A stretch of 64,000 nt of DNA from Luteibacter pinisoli. GTDB taxonomy: Bacteria > Pseudomonadota > Gammaproteobacteria > Xanthomonadales > Rhodanobacteraceae. A model generated the notes under the pieces. The model saw only the letters and a program-made list of their open reading frames with translations. It did no database searches and was not told the origin of the DNA. Where the stretch lies: NCBI RefSeq assembly GCF_006385595.1, contig NZ_CP041046.1, forward strand, positions 1,178,001-1,242,000. Reading direction: 5' to 3'. Both the position numbers and the translations under genes were made by a program. Below, one piece after another: positions 1 through 8,271 of the stretch; within the stretch, counting starts at the first letter, position 1; the number at the start of each line of letters is the position of its first letter.

Positions 1-45
1 TGGGCGTGGCGGGTCAGGCCGCCACGCCAGAGCTTCTGATCGGGC

Positions 46-2877
46 TCAACGCAGCGCGAGGAAGTCCGGGCTCACCACGAAGCGCACGGCATCGAGCCGC
101 AGGCGAGCATCGGGCAGGGCAGCGAGCAGGTCGCTACGCTCCGCCGCCACCGCCTGGATCTCCGCCTCGGTGATCGACGGATTCACGCCGCGCAGCGCGA
201 GCAGGCGGCTGAATTCGCCATCGAGCTCGGCCGTGGCGGCTTCCACGGCTTCAATCTTGAGCACTTCCGCGCGGCCTTCGGCCAGGTCCTTCGCATGCTC
301 GAGCATGGGCGGCACCAGCTTGGACAGGAACTTGCGGTAGCGGGCCACGTCGATGTTGCGATCCGCGGCGCGGCGCATGGCGACGTCGCTGGGACGGAAG
401 TTCGGCCGTTCGGTGAGCTTGGTATCCACCGAGATCATCAGCGGCGTCGTCGGCAGGAAACGCCCGGCGTCGAGGCTGCGATTGGCCACCACTTCCAGCA
501 CGAACACGGACTGCAGCAACGCCGTGCGCACCGGCAGGTTGTCGTCCACCAGGAACGCGGCGTTGCCGGTTTCACCGGAGACCAGCAGGTCCACGGCGGC
601 CAGCACCATCGGGTGATCCATGCGCAGCAGCGGCAGCTCTTCGCGAGCCAGCGCGGTGTCACGCGAGAAGGTGATCGACAGCGGGCCGTCCGCGAAGCCC
701 GGGAGGCCGTCGGTGGACAGGTACTGCGGATCGAGCATGATAATGTCTTTCGCCAGCTCTTCGGCGTGGACGCCGTACATCTCGAACAGGCGCTGGATGA
801 AGGCATCGCGCGACGGGTCGTTGTCGTCGCGCGCGAAGCTGCCGGCCAGGTCGTCCGCATGGGGATCCCGGCTGGCGGCGAGTTCGAGCAGATGGTCACG
901 GCCGGCGTGGATGAGCGCCGAGAGTTCCTCGTGCGCCCCACGGGTTTCGGCGATCAGCGCGTCCAGTTCCTGGTCGCGGTCGTCGTCTTCGCGCGCGTGT
1001 TCATCGGCCAGCGTGGCGAGCAGGCTGCCGAAGCGACGGAGCAGCTCGCGGCCGTCGGCGGGGCTGCTGCGGAACGCGTCCAGGCCTTCGTCGTACCAGC
1101 GCGCGAGGATGTGCTGCGCGCTCTGCGCCACGACGGGTACGTGGATGGCGATCTCGTGCTTCTGGCCAATGCGGTCGAGGCGGCCGATACGCTGTTCGAG
1201 CAGATCCGGGTCGAGCGGGAGATCCCACATGACCAGGCGATGGGCGAACTGGAAGTTGCGGCCTTCGGAGCCGATTTCCGAGCAGATCAGCAGGCGGGCG
1301 CCATCGCGCTGGGCGAAGAATGCCGCGTTGCGGTCGCGCTGCACGATGCCGAGGCCTTCGTGGAACCGCGCCACGCCCACGCCACTCTTCGTGCGCAGGG
1401 CGTCCTCGATGGCCATCACCTTGCCCTGGCTGCGGCACAGCAGGAGGAACTTGTCCTCGGGGTGTGCCTCAAGCAGGCCGATCAGCGCGGTGATGCGCGG
1501 GTCGTCGGAATAGTCGAACTCGAGCGGCGCCGGCGGCTGCTGGATATCCGAGCGGAACTCGGCCAGCAGGGATTCGCGACGGCCCGGGCCCAGGGTGTCC
1601 GGGTCAATGGTGATGAAGTCGGGCACGCGGCTCGGGAAGCCGCCGATACCGGCGCGGCGGTTGCGGAACATGGCGCGGCCGGTGCCATGGCGGTCGATCA
1701 GCGCGGCCAGCAGCGCGGCGCTGCTGTTCGGGCGGTCGAGCAGGGCGGCCATTTCACGGTCGCCCTTGAAGCGTTCGCTGATCAGCGCGCGCTGCGCGGC
1801 GTCCAGGGGCGTGCCCTCGGCCAGCGTGGTCGCCAGCTCCGACAACGGCGCGAAGTTGGCCGACTCGGCGAGATAGCTGTCCAGGTCGCTGTAGCGCTGC
1901 GGATCGAGCAGGCGCAGGCGGGCGAAGTGGCCTGCACGGCCCAGCTGCTCCGGCGTCGCGGTTAGCAGGATCACGCCGGGCGTGGCGACGGCGAGCTCTT
2001 CGACGAGGGTGTAGCGGGGGCTCGCGCCTTCCGGGGTCCACTCCAGATGGTGCGCTTCGTCGACGACGATCAGGTCCCAACCGGCCTCGACCAACTGGCG
2101 CGCACGCTTGGGCGCGCTTTCCAGGAAGGCGAAGTCGGCGATGACCAGCTGCTCGTCCTCGAACGGATTGCGGCCGTCGCTGGCCTGTTCGATGGCCTCG
2201 CAGCGCTCTTCGTCGAAGATGGAGAACGAAAGGTTGAAGCGGCGCAGCAGCTCCACGAACCACTGGTACACCAGGGTTTCCGGCAGCAGGAGCAGTACGC
2301 GGCTGGCGCGGCCGGCGGCGAGCTGGCGCGACAGGATCATGCCGGCCTCGATCGTCTTGCCCAGGCCGACTTCGTCGGCGAGCAGGACGCGGGGCGGACG
2401 GCGTGCGGCAGCGATGCCGGCGACGCGAAGCTGGTGCGGTACCAGGCCGATGCGGGCCGATTCCAGGCCCCACGAGGCCGCGCGGCGGGCTTCAGCGCGG
2501 CGGCGCAGGCCTTCCGCACGGAGGTCAAACTTGTCGTTGGTGTCGGTGCGGCCGCCGATCAGGCGGTCATCCGCCTGGGACATGGCCTGCTCGTCGTCCA
2601 GCTGGCCCTCTTCGAGCTCACGGCCTTCGCCGCGATAGACCAGCAGGCCTTCACGCTCGTCGACACGCTCGACGAGAAAGGCGAGGCCCTTGCCGGCCAC
2701 GCGCTGGCCGGCGCGGAATTCCGCACGGACAAGCGGGGCGCTATCCACGGCGTAAGGACGTAATACGCCTGCCTTGGCAAACAGGACCTGCACACCGCGC
2801 CCTTCGACGCGAAGAATGGTGCCGAGGCCGAGTTCGGGTTCGGCAGTGGAGATCCAGCGTTGACCAGGTTGGAACAT
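46..2877 (-). CDS. rapA: RNA polymerase-associated ATP-dependent helicase RapA (HepA)
   Basis: SWI2/SNF2-family ATPase that binds core RNA polymerase and recycles stalled complexes. The 943-residue product starts with the family's typical GQRWIS and ELGLGT motifs. It has a Walker A (ADEVGLGKT) near residue 170, a DEAH box (VVDEAHHLEW) near 275 and helicase motif VI (EQRIGRLDRIGQ) near 590. The length matches E. coli RapA (968 aa) and the similarity runs to the C-terminal LRLDAVRFVV segment. I chose the ATG at 2877. A GTG five codons upstream (2892) is also open, and neither has a convincing ribosome site. It is followed at the window edge by non-coding sequence. Confidence 0.96.
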   Translation of the reverse strand: MFQPGQRWISTAEPELGLGTILRVEGRGVQVLFAKAGVLRPYAVDSAPLVRAEFRAGQRVAGKGLAFLVERVDEREGLLVYRGEGRELEEGQLDDEQAMSQADDRLIGGRTDTNDKFDLRAEGLRRRAEARRAASWGLESARIGLVPHQLRVAGIAAARRPPRVLLADEVGLGKTIEAGMILSRQLAAGRASRVLLLLPETLVYQWFVELLRRFNLSFSIFDEERCEAIEQASDGRNPFEDEQLVIADFAFLESAPKRARQLVEAGWDLIVVDEAHHLEWTPEGASPRYTLVEELAVATPGVILLTATPEQLGRAGHFARLRLLDPQRYSDLDSYLAESANFAPLSELATTLAEGTPLDAAQRALISERFKGDREMAALLDRPNSSAALLAALIDRHGTGRAMFRNRRAGIGGFPSRVPDFITIDPDTLGPGRRESLLAEFRSDIQQPPAPLEFDYSDDPRITALIGLLEAHPEDKFLLLCRSQGKVMAIEDALRTKSGVGVARFHEGLGIVQRDRNAAFFAQRDGARLLICSEIGSEGRNFQFAHRLVMWDLPLDPDLLEQRIGRLDRIGQKHEIAIHVPVVAQSAQHILARWYDEGLDAFRSSPADGRELLRRFGSLLATLADEHAREDDDRDQELDALIAETRGAHEELSALIHAGRDHLLELAASRDPHADDLAGSFARDDNDPSRDAFIQRLFEMYGVHAEELAKDIIMLDPQYLSTDGLPGFADGPLSITFSRDTALAREELPLLRMDHPMVLAAVDLLVSGETGNAAFLVDDNLPVRTALLQSVFVLEVVANRSLDAGRFLPTTPLMISVDTKLTERPNFRPSDVAMRRAADRNIDVARYRKFLSKLVPPMLEHAKDLAEGRAEVLKIEAVEAATAELDGEFSRLLALRGVNPSITEAEIQAVAAERSDLLAALPDARLRLDAVRFVVSPDFLALR

Positions 2878-2987
2878 GCTATTCAAGGGCACACGACAGC
2901 AAAGGGGGCGGACGATTATCCCGCCCCGGGGCCCCCGTGCCTACCTTTAAATGGTTTCATGCAAAAACGGCGCCGATTCGCGGCTTT

Positions 2988-3668
2988 TCAGGTTTCCGCC
3001 CAGCGCCGCAGCAGATTGTGGTACACGCCGGTCAATTGCAGGATCGCGGCCTGGTCGGCGCCATCGCTGGTGAACTTGCGAATCGCCGTGTCCATTTCGA
3101 GCAGCATGCGCCGCGCGCTGTCATCACGGACGAGGCTCTGCACCCAGAAAAACGACGCGATACGGGCGCCACGCGTCACCGCCGTCACCCGATGCAGGCT
3201 GGAGGACGGGTAGACGATGGCATCGCCTGCCGGGAGCTTCACCTCGTGTTCGCCGTAGAGGTCGCTGACGATCAGCTCGCCGCCGTCGTACTCGTCCGGA
3301 TCACTCAGGAACAGCGTGCAGGAGATATCGCTGCGGATGTGCGTTTCGCCGTCACCGGCGGACATCACCGCGCCGTCGATGTGGAAGCCGTACTCGCCGC
3401 CGCCTTCGTAGCGGTTGAAGCGCGGCGGCAGGGTGCGCAGCGGGAGCACCGCGGCATGGTAAAGCGGGTGGCGGCCCAGGGCCGCCACCACCTGGTCACC
3501 GAGCGCCTGGCGCAACGGTGACGCCTGCGGAAGCTGGAGATTCCGCTTGACCCTGGCGCCTTGCGGACCGACGGTTTCCCTGCCATCGGTCCACTCAGCA
3601 CCGTCCATCTGCTTTCGCATCCCTGCGACCTCGCCTGAGGTGAGCACGTCGGGAATGTGCAGGAGCAT
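2988..3668 (-). CDS. piuC: PKHD-type Fe(II)/2-oxoglutarate dioxygenase (PiuC/YbiX)
   Basis: Iron- and 2-oxoglutarate-dependent hydroxylase of the PiuC/YbiX family, usually encoded beside catecholate siderophore receptors and thought to help siderophore use. It is 226 residues, the usual length. The HxD iron ligands are in YGFHIDG and the distal His and Arg in SSSLHRVTAVTRGAR. It lies 21 nt downstream of the TonB receptor on the same strand, so the two almost certainly form an iron-regulated operon, as fiu-ybiX do in E. coli. The cytoplasmic substrate is not established for the family. Confidence 0.93.
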   Translation of the reverse strand: MLLHIPDVLTSGEVAGMRKQMDGAEWTDGRETVGPQGARVKRNLQLPQASPLRQALGDQVVAALGRHPLYHAAVLPLRTLPPRFNRYEGGGEYGFHIDGAVMSAGDGETHIRSDISCTLFLSDPDEYDGGELIVSDLYGEHEVKLPAGDAIVYPSSSLHRVTAVTRGARIASFFWVQSLVRDDSARRMLLEMDTAIRKFTSDGADQAAILQLTGVYHNLLRRWAET

Positions 3669-3689
3669 GATGGATGACCCTCGGGGCGA

Positions 3690-5990
3690 TCAGAAGCGGA
3701 CGTTGGCGCTCAGCATCGCCGAGCGCGTGATGCCCGGAGTGTAGCGATATCCGCTCTTGTTGATCGCCGCCACGTATTTCTTGTCGGCAAGGTTGTAGAC
3801 GTTGAGCTGCAGGTCGAAGTGGCGGTTGACCGGGTAGCTGGCCATGGCGTCGAACACCCAGTAGCCCTGCGTATGGTCCGGGGTGCCAATGGCGCCATCG
3901 GTGCCGCGCTTCATCTCGCCGTTGTAACGCGCGCCACCGCCGATCGTGAGGTCGAAGGGCAGGTGGTACGTCATCCAGGAGGTGAAGGCCTTCTTCGGGT
4001 TGTAGGCCAGGTCGGAGCTGCCGTCCTGCGAGACGTTGGTACCCGTCTCGACGGTGGCGTTCATCGTCGTGAAGCCCGCGCTGATCGCCCAGTCGTCGGT
4101 GAGCTTGCCGACGGCGTTGATCTCCACGCCCTGCACGCGCTTCTTGCCGATCTGGTAGTAGAGCAGGTCGGTCGGATCCTGCACGAGCTCGTTGGTCACC
4201 GTCGTGCGATACAGCGCGCCGGTCAGCAGCAGCTTTTCACCGAGCAGGTCCCACTTCGTGCCCACTTCCACCGTCTTCGCCTTCTGCGGGTCGAAGCTCG
4301 GGTTGTCGGCGCTGTTGGTCGCCGTGGAGAACGTGAGCGTGTTGCCGCCCGGCGGCTCCTGCGACTGGGCGAAGTTGGCGTAGATGCTGCCGTTGGCGGC
4401 GGGCTTGTACAGGATGCCGAGCTTGTAGTTCTTGAGGTTGTCGCTCTTGGTCGCGTCCACGCCCGGCACGACGCTGCCGGCCGGCAGCGTGCCGCACACC
4501 GGGCCGTTACGCGCGCCGCAGACGACCAGGCTGTTGAAGTCGGTCTTGTAATGGTCGAAGCGGACGCCGGCATTGATCTGCCAGGCCTCGCCGATCTTCA
4601 CGGTGTCGAAGATGTAGGCCGCGGCGGTGTTCGTCTTGCCGTCGCTGCGCGTGCCGTTTTCACCGTACAGCAGGCCACCGACGTCGGAGTAGGGCTTGTA
4701 CAGGTTCGCGGCGGGCCACGTGCTGCCGGCCAGCGCGGCCATGCCGATGGCGCGTGCCTTTTCCTGCGTGAGCTCGATGCCCGCGCTGATGTCCTGCTTC
4801 ACATCGCCCGAATCGATCGACACCGTGACATTGGTCTGGTTGGTGGCGATACGGTTGGACTGGTGCTTGAACGTCGGCAGGTTGCGGGTGATGGTCCACG
4901 TCGACGGATCGGTGGGGTTAGGCGTCAGCAGGTTCGCCGTGGCACCCATGAACGAGGTGAGCAGGTAGTCCTGCTGCGTACGGCCCAGGCGGGTGGTGTT
5001 GTGCAGCGCGACCTGGTCGTTGAAATCGTGCTCGACGAGGACCGTGAAGAGATCCTGCGTGTTGTTGTCGTGGTCCTGGCGCGTGCCGTAGAAGTTGTCG
5101 GAATCGACCTTCGGCGCGTTGGCGAGGAAGGCGCGGCTGTCGGGCGCCATGTAGCCCGGCAGGCCGATGGTGGGGACGCCGCCGTCGGGCGTGTTGCGCT
5201 GCTTCACGTGCAGGTAGTCGAGATAGACGCGCGTGGGCGTACCCAGGCCGAAGGCGAGCGAGGGCGCGACGCCCCAGCGGTTCTGTTCCACCTGGTCGCG
5301 GCCGGCGACGCCGCTGTTCTGCTTCATCACGTTGAGGCGGAACGCGCCGGTATCGCCCATCTGGCGGTTGAGGTCGGCGGTGGCGCGCTCGCGGCCGGCG
5401 CTGCCGCCCTGGACGCTGCCGCTGACGCCGTTGCCGAGCACGGGCTGCTTGGTGACGAGGTTGATCGCACCGGTGGGTGCGGTGCGGCCGTACTCGGTGC
5501 CGTCCGGACCCTTGGTGACTTCGACCTGCTCGATGTTGAACACATCGCGCGAGACGGTGCCAAGATCGCGGACGCCGTCGACGAAAATGCTGCCCGAGGT
5601 ATCGAAACCGCGCATGTAGATGGCGTCGCCGGTGCTGCTGGCGCCGTTTTCACCGACATAGAAGGTGCCCACGCCCGGGCTGTTGCGCAGCGCCTCGGTG
5701 AGGGTGGTGGCACCCTGTTGCTGGATCAGCTCCTTGCCGATGACCTGGATGCTCTGCGTGGTGTCGAGCAGGCTCTGGGTGAACTTGGGCGAGGAGACCT
5801 TGTCGACGCGGTAATCGGAAGAGCGGTCGGCCTCGACCTGCATGCCGGGAAGCGCCTGTGCGTCGTTCACCTTGGCCTGCTGCGGCGGCACGTCGGTGGC
5901 GGCGGCGCTGTGGGCGAGGCTGAGGAGGACGGCGGCGCCGACGGTGCGCGCGGCGGGGGCGGCGTGCTTGCGGCTTTTGATGTGGGCCAT
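3690..5990 (-). CDS. TonB-dependent catecholate siderophore receptor (Fiu/PiuA-like)
   Basis: Outer-membrane gated beta-barrel for ferric catecholate uptake. After a signal peptide (AAVLLSLAHSAAA) come a plug domain (SIQVIGKELIQQQGATTLTEAL; YMRGFD; EQVEVTKGPDGTEYG) and a long barrel ending in the aromatic terminus SANVRF. The ATG at 5990 gives 766 residues and has AAGGA eight bases upstream. A start 25 codons further up is open but would precede the signal peptide. No N-terminal signalling (secretin/STN) domain is visible, so it is not a FecA-type transducer. A Fur-like box and promoter sit about 150 bp upstream, and piuC follows. Confidence 0.95.
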   Translation of the reverse strand: MAHIKSRKHAAPAARTVGAAVLLSLAHSAAATDVPPQQAKVNDAQALPGMQVEADRSSDYRVDKVSSPKFTQSLLDTTQSIQVIGKELIQQQGATTLTEALRNSPGVGTFYVGENGASSTGDAIYMRGFDTSGSIFVDGVRDLGTVSRDVFNIEQVEVTKGPDGTEYGRTAPTGAINLVTKQPVLGNGVSGSVQGGSAGRERATADLNRQMGDTGAFRLNVMKQNSGVAGRDQVEQNRWGVAPSLAFGLGTPTRVYLDYLHVKQRNTPDGGVPTIGLPGYMAPDSRAFLANAPKVDSDNFYGTRQDHDNNTQDLFTVLVEHDFNDQVALHNTTRLGRTQQDYLLTSFMGATANLLTPNPTDPSTWTITRNLPTFKHQSNRIATNQTNVTVSIDSGDVKQDISAGIELTQEKARAIGMAALAGSTWPAANLYKPYSDVGGLLYGENGTRSDGKTNTAAAYIFDTVKIGEAWQINAGVRFDHYKTDFNSLVVCGARNGPVCGTLPAGSVVPGVDATKSDNLKNYKLGILYKPAANGSIYANFAQSQEPPGGNTLTFSTATNSADNPSFDPQKAKTVEVGTKWDLLGEKLLLTGALYRTTVTNELVQDPTDLLYYQIGKKRVQGVEINAVGKLTDDWAISAGFTTMNATVETGTNVSQDGSSDLAYNPKKAFTSWMTYHLPFDLTIGGGARYNGEMKRGTDGAIGTPDHTQGYWVFDAMASYPVNRHFDLQLNVYNLADKKYVAAINKSGYRYTPGITRSAMLSANVRF

Positions 5991-6125
5991 GGGCTTTCCT
6001 TGGAGGGCTTGGAAGGGCTTGGGCTGTCGCAGACACAAGCTCACCCGCGCGGGCGGGTGGCCCACGGTGGGAACGGCTCGGTTGTGTCCCTAGTTATGGC
6101 AGGGTGCGACACCTACTGAACGCCT

Positions 6126-6156
6126 ATCGTAAAGAGAATGAGAACGAGTTGCAATT
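6126..6156 (-). promoter_or_regulatory. Candidate promoter with overlapping Fur box for the siderophore receptor operon
   Basis: On the minus strand a -35-like TTGCAA (6149-6154) and a -10-like TACGAT (6126-6131) are separated by exactly 17 bp. The -35 and spacer are covered by an imperfect inverted repeat, AATGAGAA then TTGCAATT (6137-6156), which resembles the Fur consensus half-sites. A repressor bound here would block polymerase, as expected for an iron-repressed receptor. Seen directly: the motifs and spacing. Inferred: Fur binding. Confidence 0.6.
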
Positions 6157-6186
6157 ACTCCGTTGGGTGTGGCGGAGTCGGCGGCG

Positions 6187-6300
6187 GGCAGGCCCCTGGG
6201 GCCGCCAGACGCGGACCTTCGGACCGGGCCGTAGGCACCTTCATCGCGACAATCGACACGGTAAGCGGCCCTCCGCTTATGTCGGCCCCAGGGGCCTGCC
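6187..6300. repeat. Palindromic intergenic repeat, copy 1 (114 bp)
   Basis: The terminal arms GGCAGGCCCCTGGGGCC (6187-6203) and GGCCCCAGGGGCCTGCC (6284-6300) are perfect reverse complements, and each contains a smaller palindrome. Inside them GGGCCG and CGGCCC form a second nested pair around a variable tip. A second copy lies at 50339-50453. The element fills the gap between the siderophore receptor promoter and hcp. It could fold as RNA or act as an extragenic palindrome; no coding capacity is evident. Confidence 0.8.
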
Positions 6301-6384
6301 CACCACCCAGTCCACGCGCCCCGTTTCGTGTCGCACGAGCCGCACACCATCCGTTATGGGGCGGCATTTGGGAGGCGACGGGTG

Positions 6385-6885
6385 TTACTGGAAGGTCCGC
6401 GTGTTCGTAGCCAGATTCCATGCGCCGAGGACGGCACCGCCCTGGCTGCCATCAATGTTTTGTTTCTGGTACTTCCATTGGATCGCCGAGTACCTGAGCG
6501 AGACCTCTTCTACCGGGAGCATGTTCTCGCTCGTGAGGGCTCGCACGCGCGAGACCAGAACATTCTTCAACTGGATCTCGAGGTATTTCACCCGCTTTCC
6601 GTCGCCTGCGTCCCTGTAGAAGTCGATCTGTGCCGATTTGAACGTGGTGCCACCCGCAACTGCCTGGTAGAGAAGCGGGCTGGATGTATCCATGTGCTTC
6701 ATCACCAACATGTCTTCGTGCTCGGCACGGCCAATCGTATGGCCTCCCGATGTCGAGGCAACACGTGACGTCGGTTGAGCAATCTCCTGCACCCAGGAAA
6801 ACAGTTCGATCCACTGGCTGTGCTCTCGATCAGAAGACTCCCCTGGAAGAGTCGGGTCAGCAAGTTTCAGGTAAATACTTTTCAC
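6385..6885 (-). CDS. hcp: Hcp-family type VI secretion tube protein
   Basis: Hcp forms the hexameric inner tube of the type VI secretion system and can carry effectors in its lumen. The product begins KSIYLKLADPTLPGESSD, close to the typical Hcp opening, and keeps the SGGHTIGRAEHEDMLV and YQKQNIDGS segments. I chose the GTG at 6885 (166 residues, normal for the family) because GAGGA lies just upstream and the conserved N-terminus starts there; the upstream in-frame extension does not look like Hcp. No other type VI structural gene is in the window, so this is an orphan hcp. It is divergent from the effector-like gene at 7103. Confidence 0.92.
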   Translation of the reverse strand: MKSIYLKLADPTLPGESSDREHSQWIELFSWVQEIAQPTSRVASTSGGHTIGRAEHEDMLVMKHMDTSSPLLYQAVAGGTTFKSAQIDFYRDAGDGKRVKYLEIQLKNVLVSRVRALTSENMLPVEEVSLRYSAIQWKYQKQNIDGSQGGAVLGAWNLATNTRTFQ

Positions 6886-7102
6886 GAAATTCCTCAACGA
6901 TACGCAGCGAAGTGGGGTGACTTCAGAGCATGAAGAGCCCCGAAGTCGCATGGCGTTATACATACTTCAGCCATCAACGTAGAGCGCAACGCTGCATTCA
7001 TCGCGCCGTGATTTCCCTTCGATTCACCTTGAGCGAAATCGCCTGCAAATATGCCGTCGCGATGTGGGACTATCCGGTCCCTTTCATCATCGGAGGTAGA
7101 AC

Positions 7103-7558
7103 ATGTTGAACTGTCGCTTTCGCCTCAATGGCCTGGATATGAGCGCAATCACCGTCGGCCAGACCAGCTTCCCTGCGTTCTCCGGAAACGGTCCACACGT
7201 CAATAAGTGGAGTGCGCAGTGCAAACCAGCATCCGGCCCTATTCCCGTCGGCACGTACTACATCGTGGATCGTCTTTCGGGAGGGCTTGCGGCGAAGCTT
7301 GATCCTTTGCTCAAGAAGGATCTTTGGTTTTCGCTGTATCCGGCTGACGAAGCCGTCGATGACGAAGCGTATTGCGACGGCGTGATGCGAGGGAACTTCA
7401 GACTCCTTCCCGCCGTTGGTTCAGGTCGCAGCATCGGATGCATCACGTTGCCGTTCCTCATGGATTTCCTGCATCTTCGGAAAATCATTCTCGATGCGAA
7501 GCCCCATGAGCTTCCCGGTACGGATGTGACGGTTTATGGACGAGTTGTCGTCTCTTGA
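7103..7558 (+). CDS. Tlde1-like (DUF2778) type VI peptidoglycan effector, catalytic His apparently lost
   Basis: Small 151-residue protein matching the DUF2778/Tlde1 family, type VI effectors related to L,D-transpeptidases that attack target-cell peptidoglycan tetrapeptides. Visible family features are GPIPVGTYYIVDR near residue 45 and the catalytic-cysteine segment RSIGCITLP with Cys113. The His usually found in an FRLHP-like motif is replaced here: the sequence reads FRLLP, Leu102 (codon CTT). It has no signal peptide, as expected for cargo injected by type VI secretion. GGAGG sits 7-11 bases before the ATG. The next gene, only 5 nt downstream, is a likely immunity partner, and hcp is adjacent and divergent. 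Confidence 0.82.
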   Translation: MLNCRFRLNGLDMSAITVGQTSFPAFSGNGPHVNKWSAQCKPASGPIPVGTYYIVDRLSGGLAAKLDPLLKKDLWFSLYPADEAVDDEAYCDGVMRGNFRLLPAVGSGRSIGCITLPFLMDFLHLRKIILDAKPHELPGTDVTVYGRVVVS

Positions 7559-7563
7559 GAAAA

Positions 7564-7818
7564 ATGATCTTTCTGGTCGTCTCGACCATCTGGGTGTGTC
7601 TCGTCGGAGCTTCGCTGCTAGTGGTTCGTGAGATTCTCGGACCCTGGCCACCGCTTGAGAGCCCCGTCGTCGATGCCCTCTGCAACGCGATCGGGATTTC
7701 TGACACCTTCCTGAGAGCGGACATCAACCTTATCGTTTGGGCGCTCACCTGGACACTGTCGTTCCATATCGCGGCTTTCGCCGCATGGGCAGTCGCGAAG
7801 CGAACCGTCCTGCGATAA
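7564..7818 (+). CDS. Small two-helix membrane protein, candidate immunity protein for the Tlde1-like effector
   Basis: 84 residues with two strongly hydrophobic segments (MIFLVVSTIWVCLVGASLLV and about residues 53-75) separated by a short polar loop. The ATG lies 5 nt after the effector stop; an in-frame TTG at 7555 would overlap that stop. The position fits an immunity gene co-expressed with the effector, and immunity to Tlde1 must act in the periplasm, which a membrane-anchored protein can do. I do not recognise a named family, so the role rests on context. Confidence 0.6.
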   Translation: MIFLVVSTIWVCLVGASLLVVREILGPWPPLESPVVDALCNAIGISDTFLRADINLIVWALTWTLSFHIAAFAAWAVAKRTVLR

Positions 7819-7901
7819 CCATCTGCTTCGTTCGTGCCGCCCAGCGCTTTCGCGGCGTCGCGGAGGCTTTGCTCTCCGGCCACAACCCTCATGGCCGTCC
7901 A

Positions 7902-8146
7902 GAGAGTCCTGGGTGCCCACCCTCGAGGCGAGTTTAGTGTCGCGAGGGGGCTGGAAGGATCAGGCCCGCAGGGGGTGGGCCATGGAGGGCCCACCGTTTT
8001 CGCCACGACAGGGAATGTCGTGTCGAAAACCCCCGCCCAGCCACCGGTTCGCGGCCGTAGGCCAATAAGAAAGCCAGCCGCGTAGCGGCTCTCTCTTTCG
8101 AACGCAGAGCGTTGTCTGAGCAGCGAGGGTGGGCACCCAGGGCTCT
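7902..8146. repeat. 245-bp intergenic repeat with 24-bp terminal inverted repeats, copy 1
   Basis: Almost identical (about 238 of 245 positions by eye) to 52067-52311. The ends are inverted: GAGAGTCCTGGGTGCCCACC at the left, its complement at the right with one T/G mismatch. Internal hairpins include CACGACA/TGTCGTG flanked by TTTTCG/CGAAAA (about 7997-8029), AGCCGC/GCGGCT and AACGC/GCGTT. Outer pairing plus inner stems gives a multi-branched fold. No transposase is present. It looks like a MITE-like or structured-RNA repeat. Open reading frames through it are artefacts of its composition. Confidence 0.85.
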
Positions 8147-8204
8147 CTCCGCGACCACGTCAGAGCGCTACCGCGATGCCGAAGGCGAGCCCTCCCAATG
8201 GCAA

Positions 8205-8240
8205 TAAAAAAAGACGCCGCACGGTGAGTGCGGCGTCTTC
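8205..8240 (-). terminator. Rho-independent terminator of the M13 peptidase gene
   Basis: AAGACGCCGCAC (8211-8222) pairs perfectly with GTGCGGCGTCTT (8228-8239) around a 5-nt loop. Read on the minus strand, the stem is followed by a run of T (the A-run at 8206-8212). It lies about 30 nt beyond the stop codon of the minus-strand peptidase gene. Confidence 0.9.
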
Positions 8241-8271
8241 GTCTATCGCAGTGATCGATAGGTAACGCGAG

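Noticed and set aside
2960..2987. Terminator just after piuC
   Set aside because: The stem is only about 4-5 bp, although a short T-run follows on the minus strand; too weak to list.
3819..6119. Long plus-strand open frame antisense to the siderophore receptor
   Set aside because: It is a by-product of high GC in third codon positions; the translation is Arg/Val/Gly-rich without domains, while the opposite strand encodes a clear receptor. The same applies to long antisense frames over the M13, M61, GH127 and leuS genes.
6885..6963. Longer hcp starting at 6963
   Set aside because: The extra 26 residues are unlike Hcp, and a good ribosome site lies just before the GTG at 6885.
7485..8006. Minus-strand frame overlapping the effector, its partner and the repeat; part of it reads like a helix-turn-helix fragment (GEQSLRDAAKALGG)
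   Set aside because: It is antisense to two better genes, lacks a start signal and shows no full domain. At most 7819-7900 is a relic, which I cannot support.
7834..8085. Hypothetical protein through the 245-bp repeat, with a near-identical one at 51666-52250
   Set aside because: The similarity of the two proteins comes from the DNA repeat. There is no ribosome site, and the conserved feature is the inverted-repeat structure, not the reading frame.
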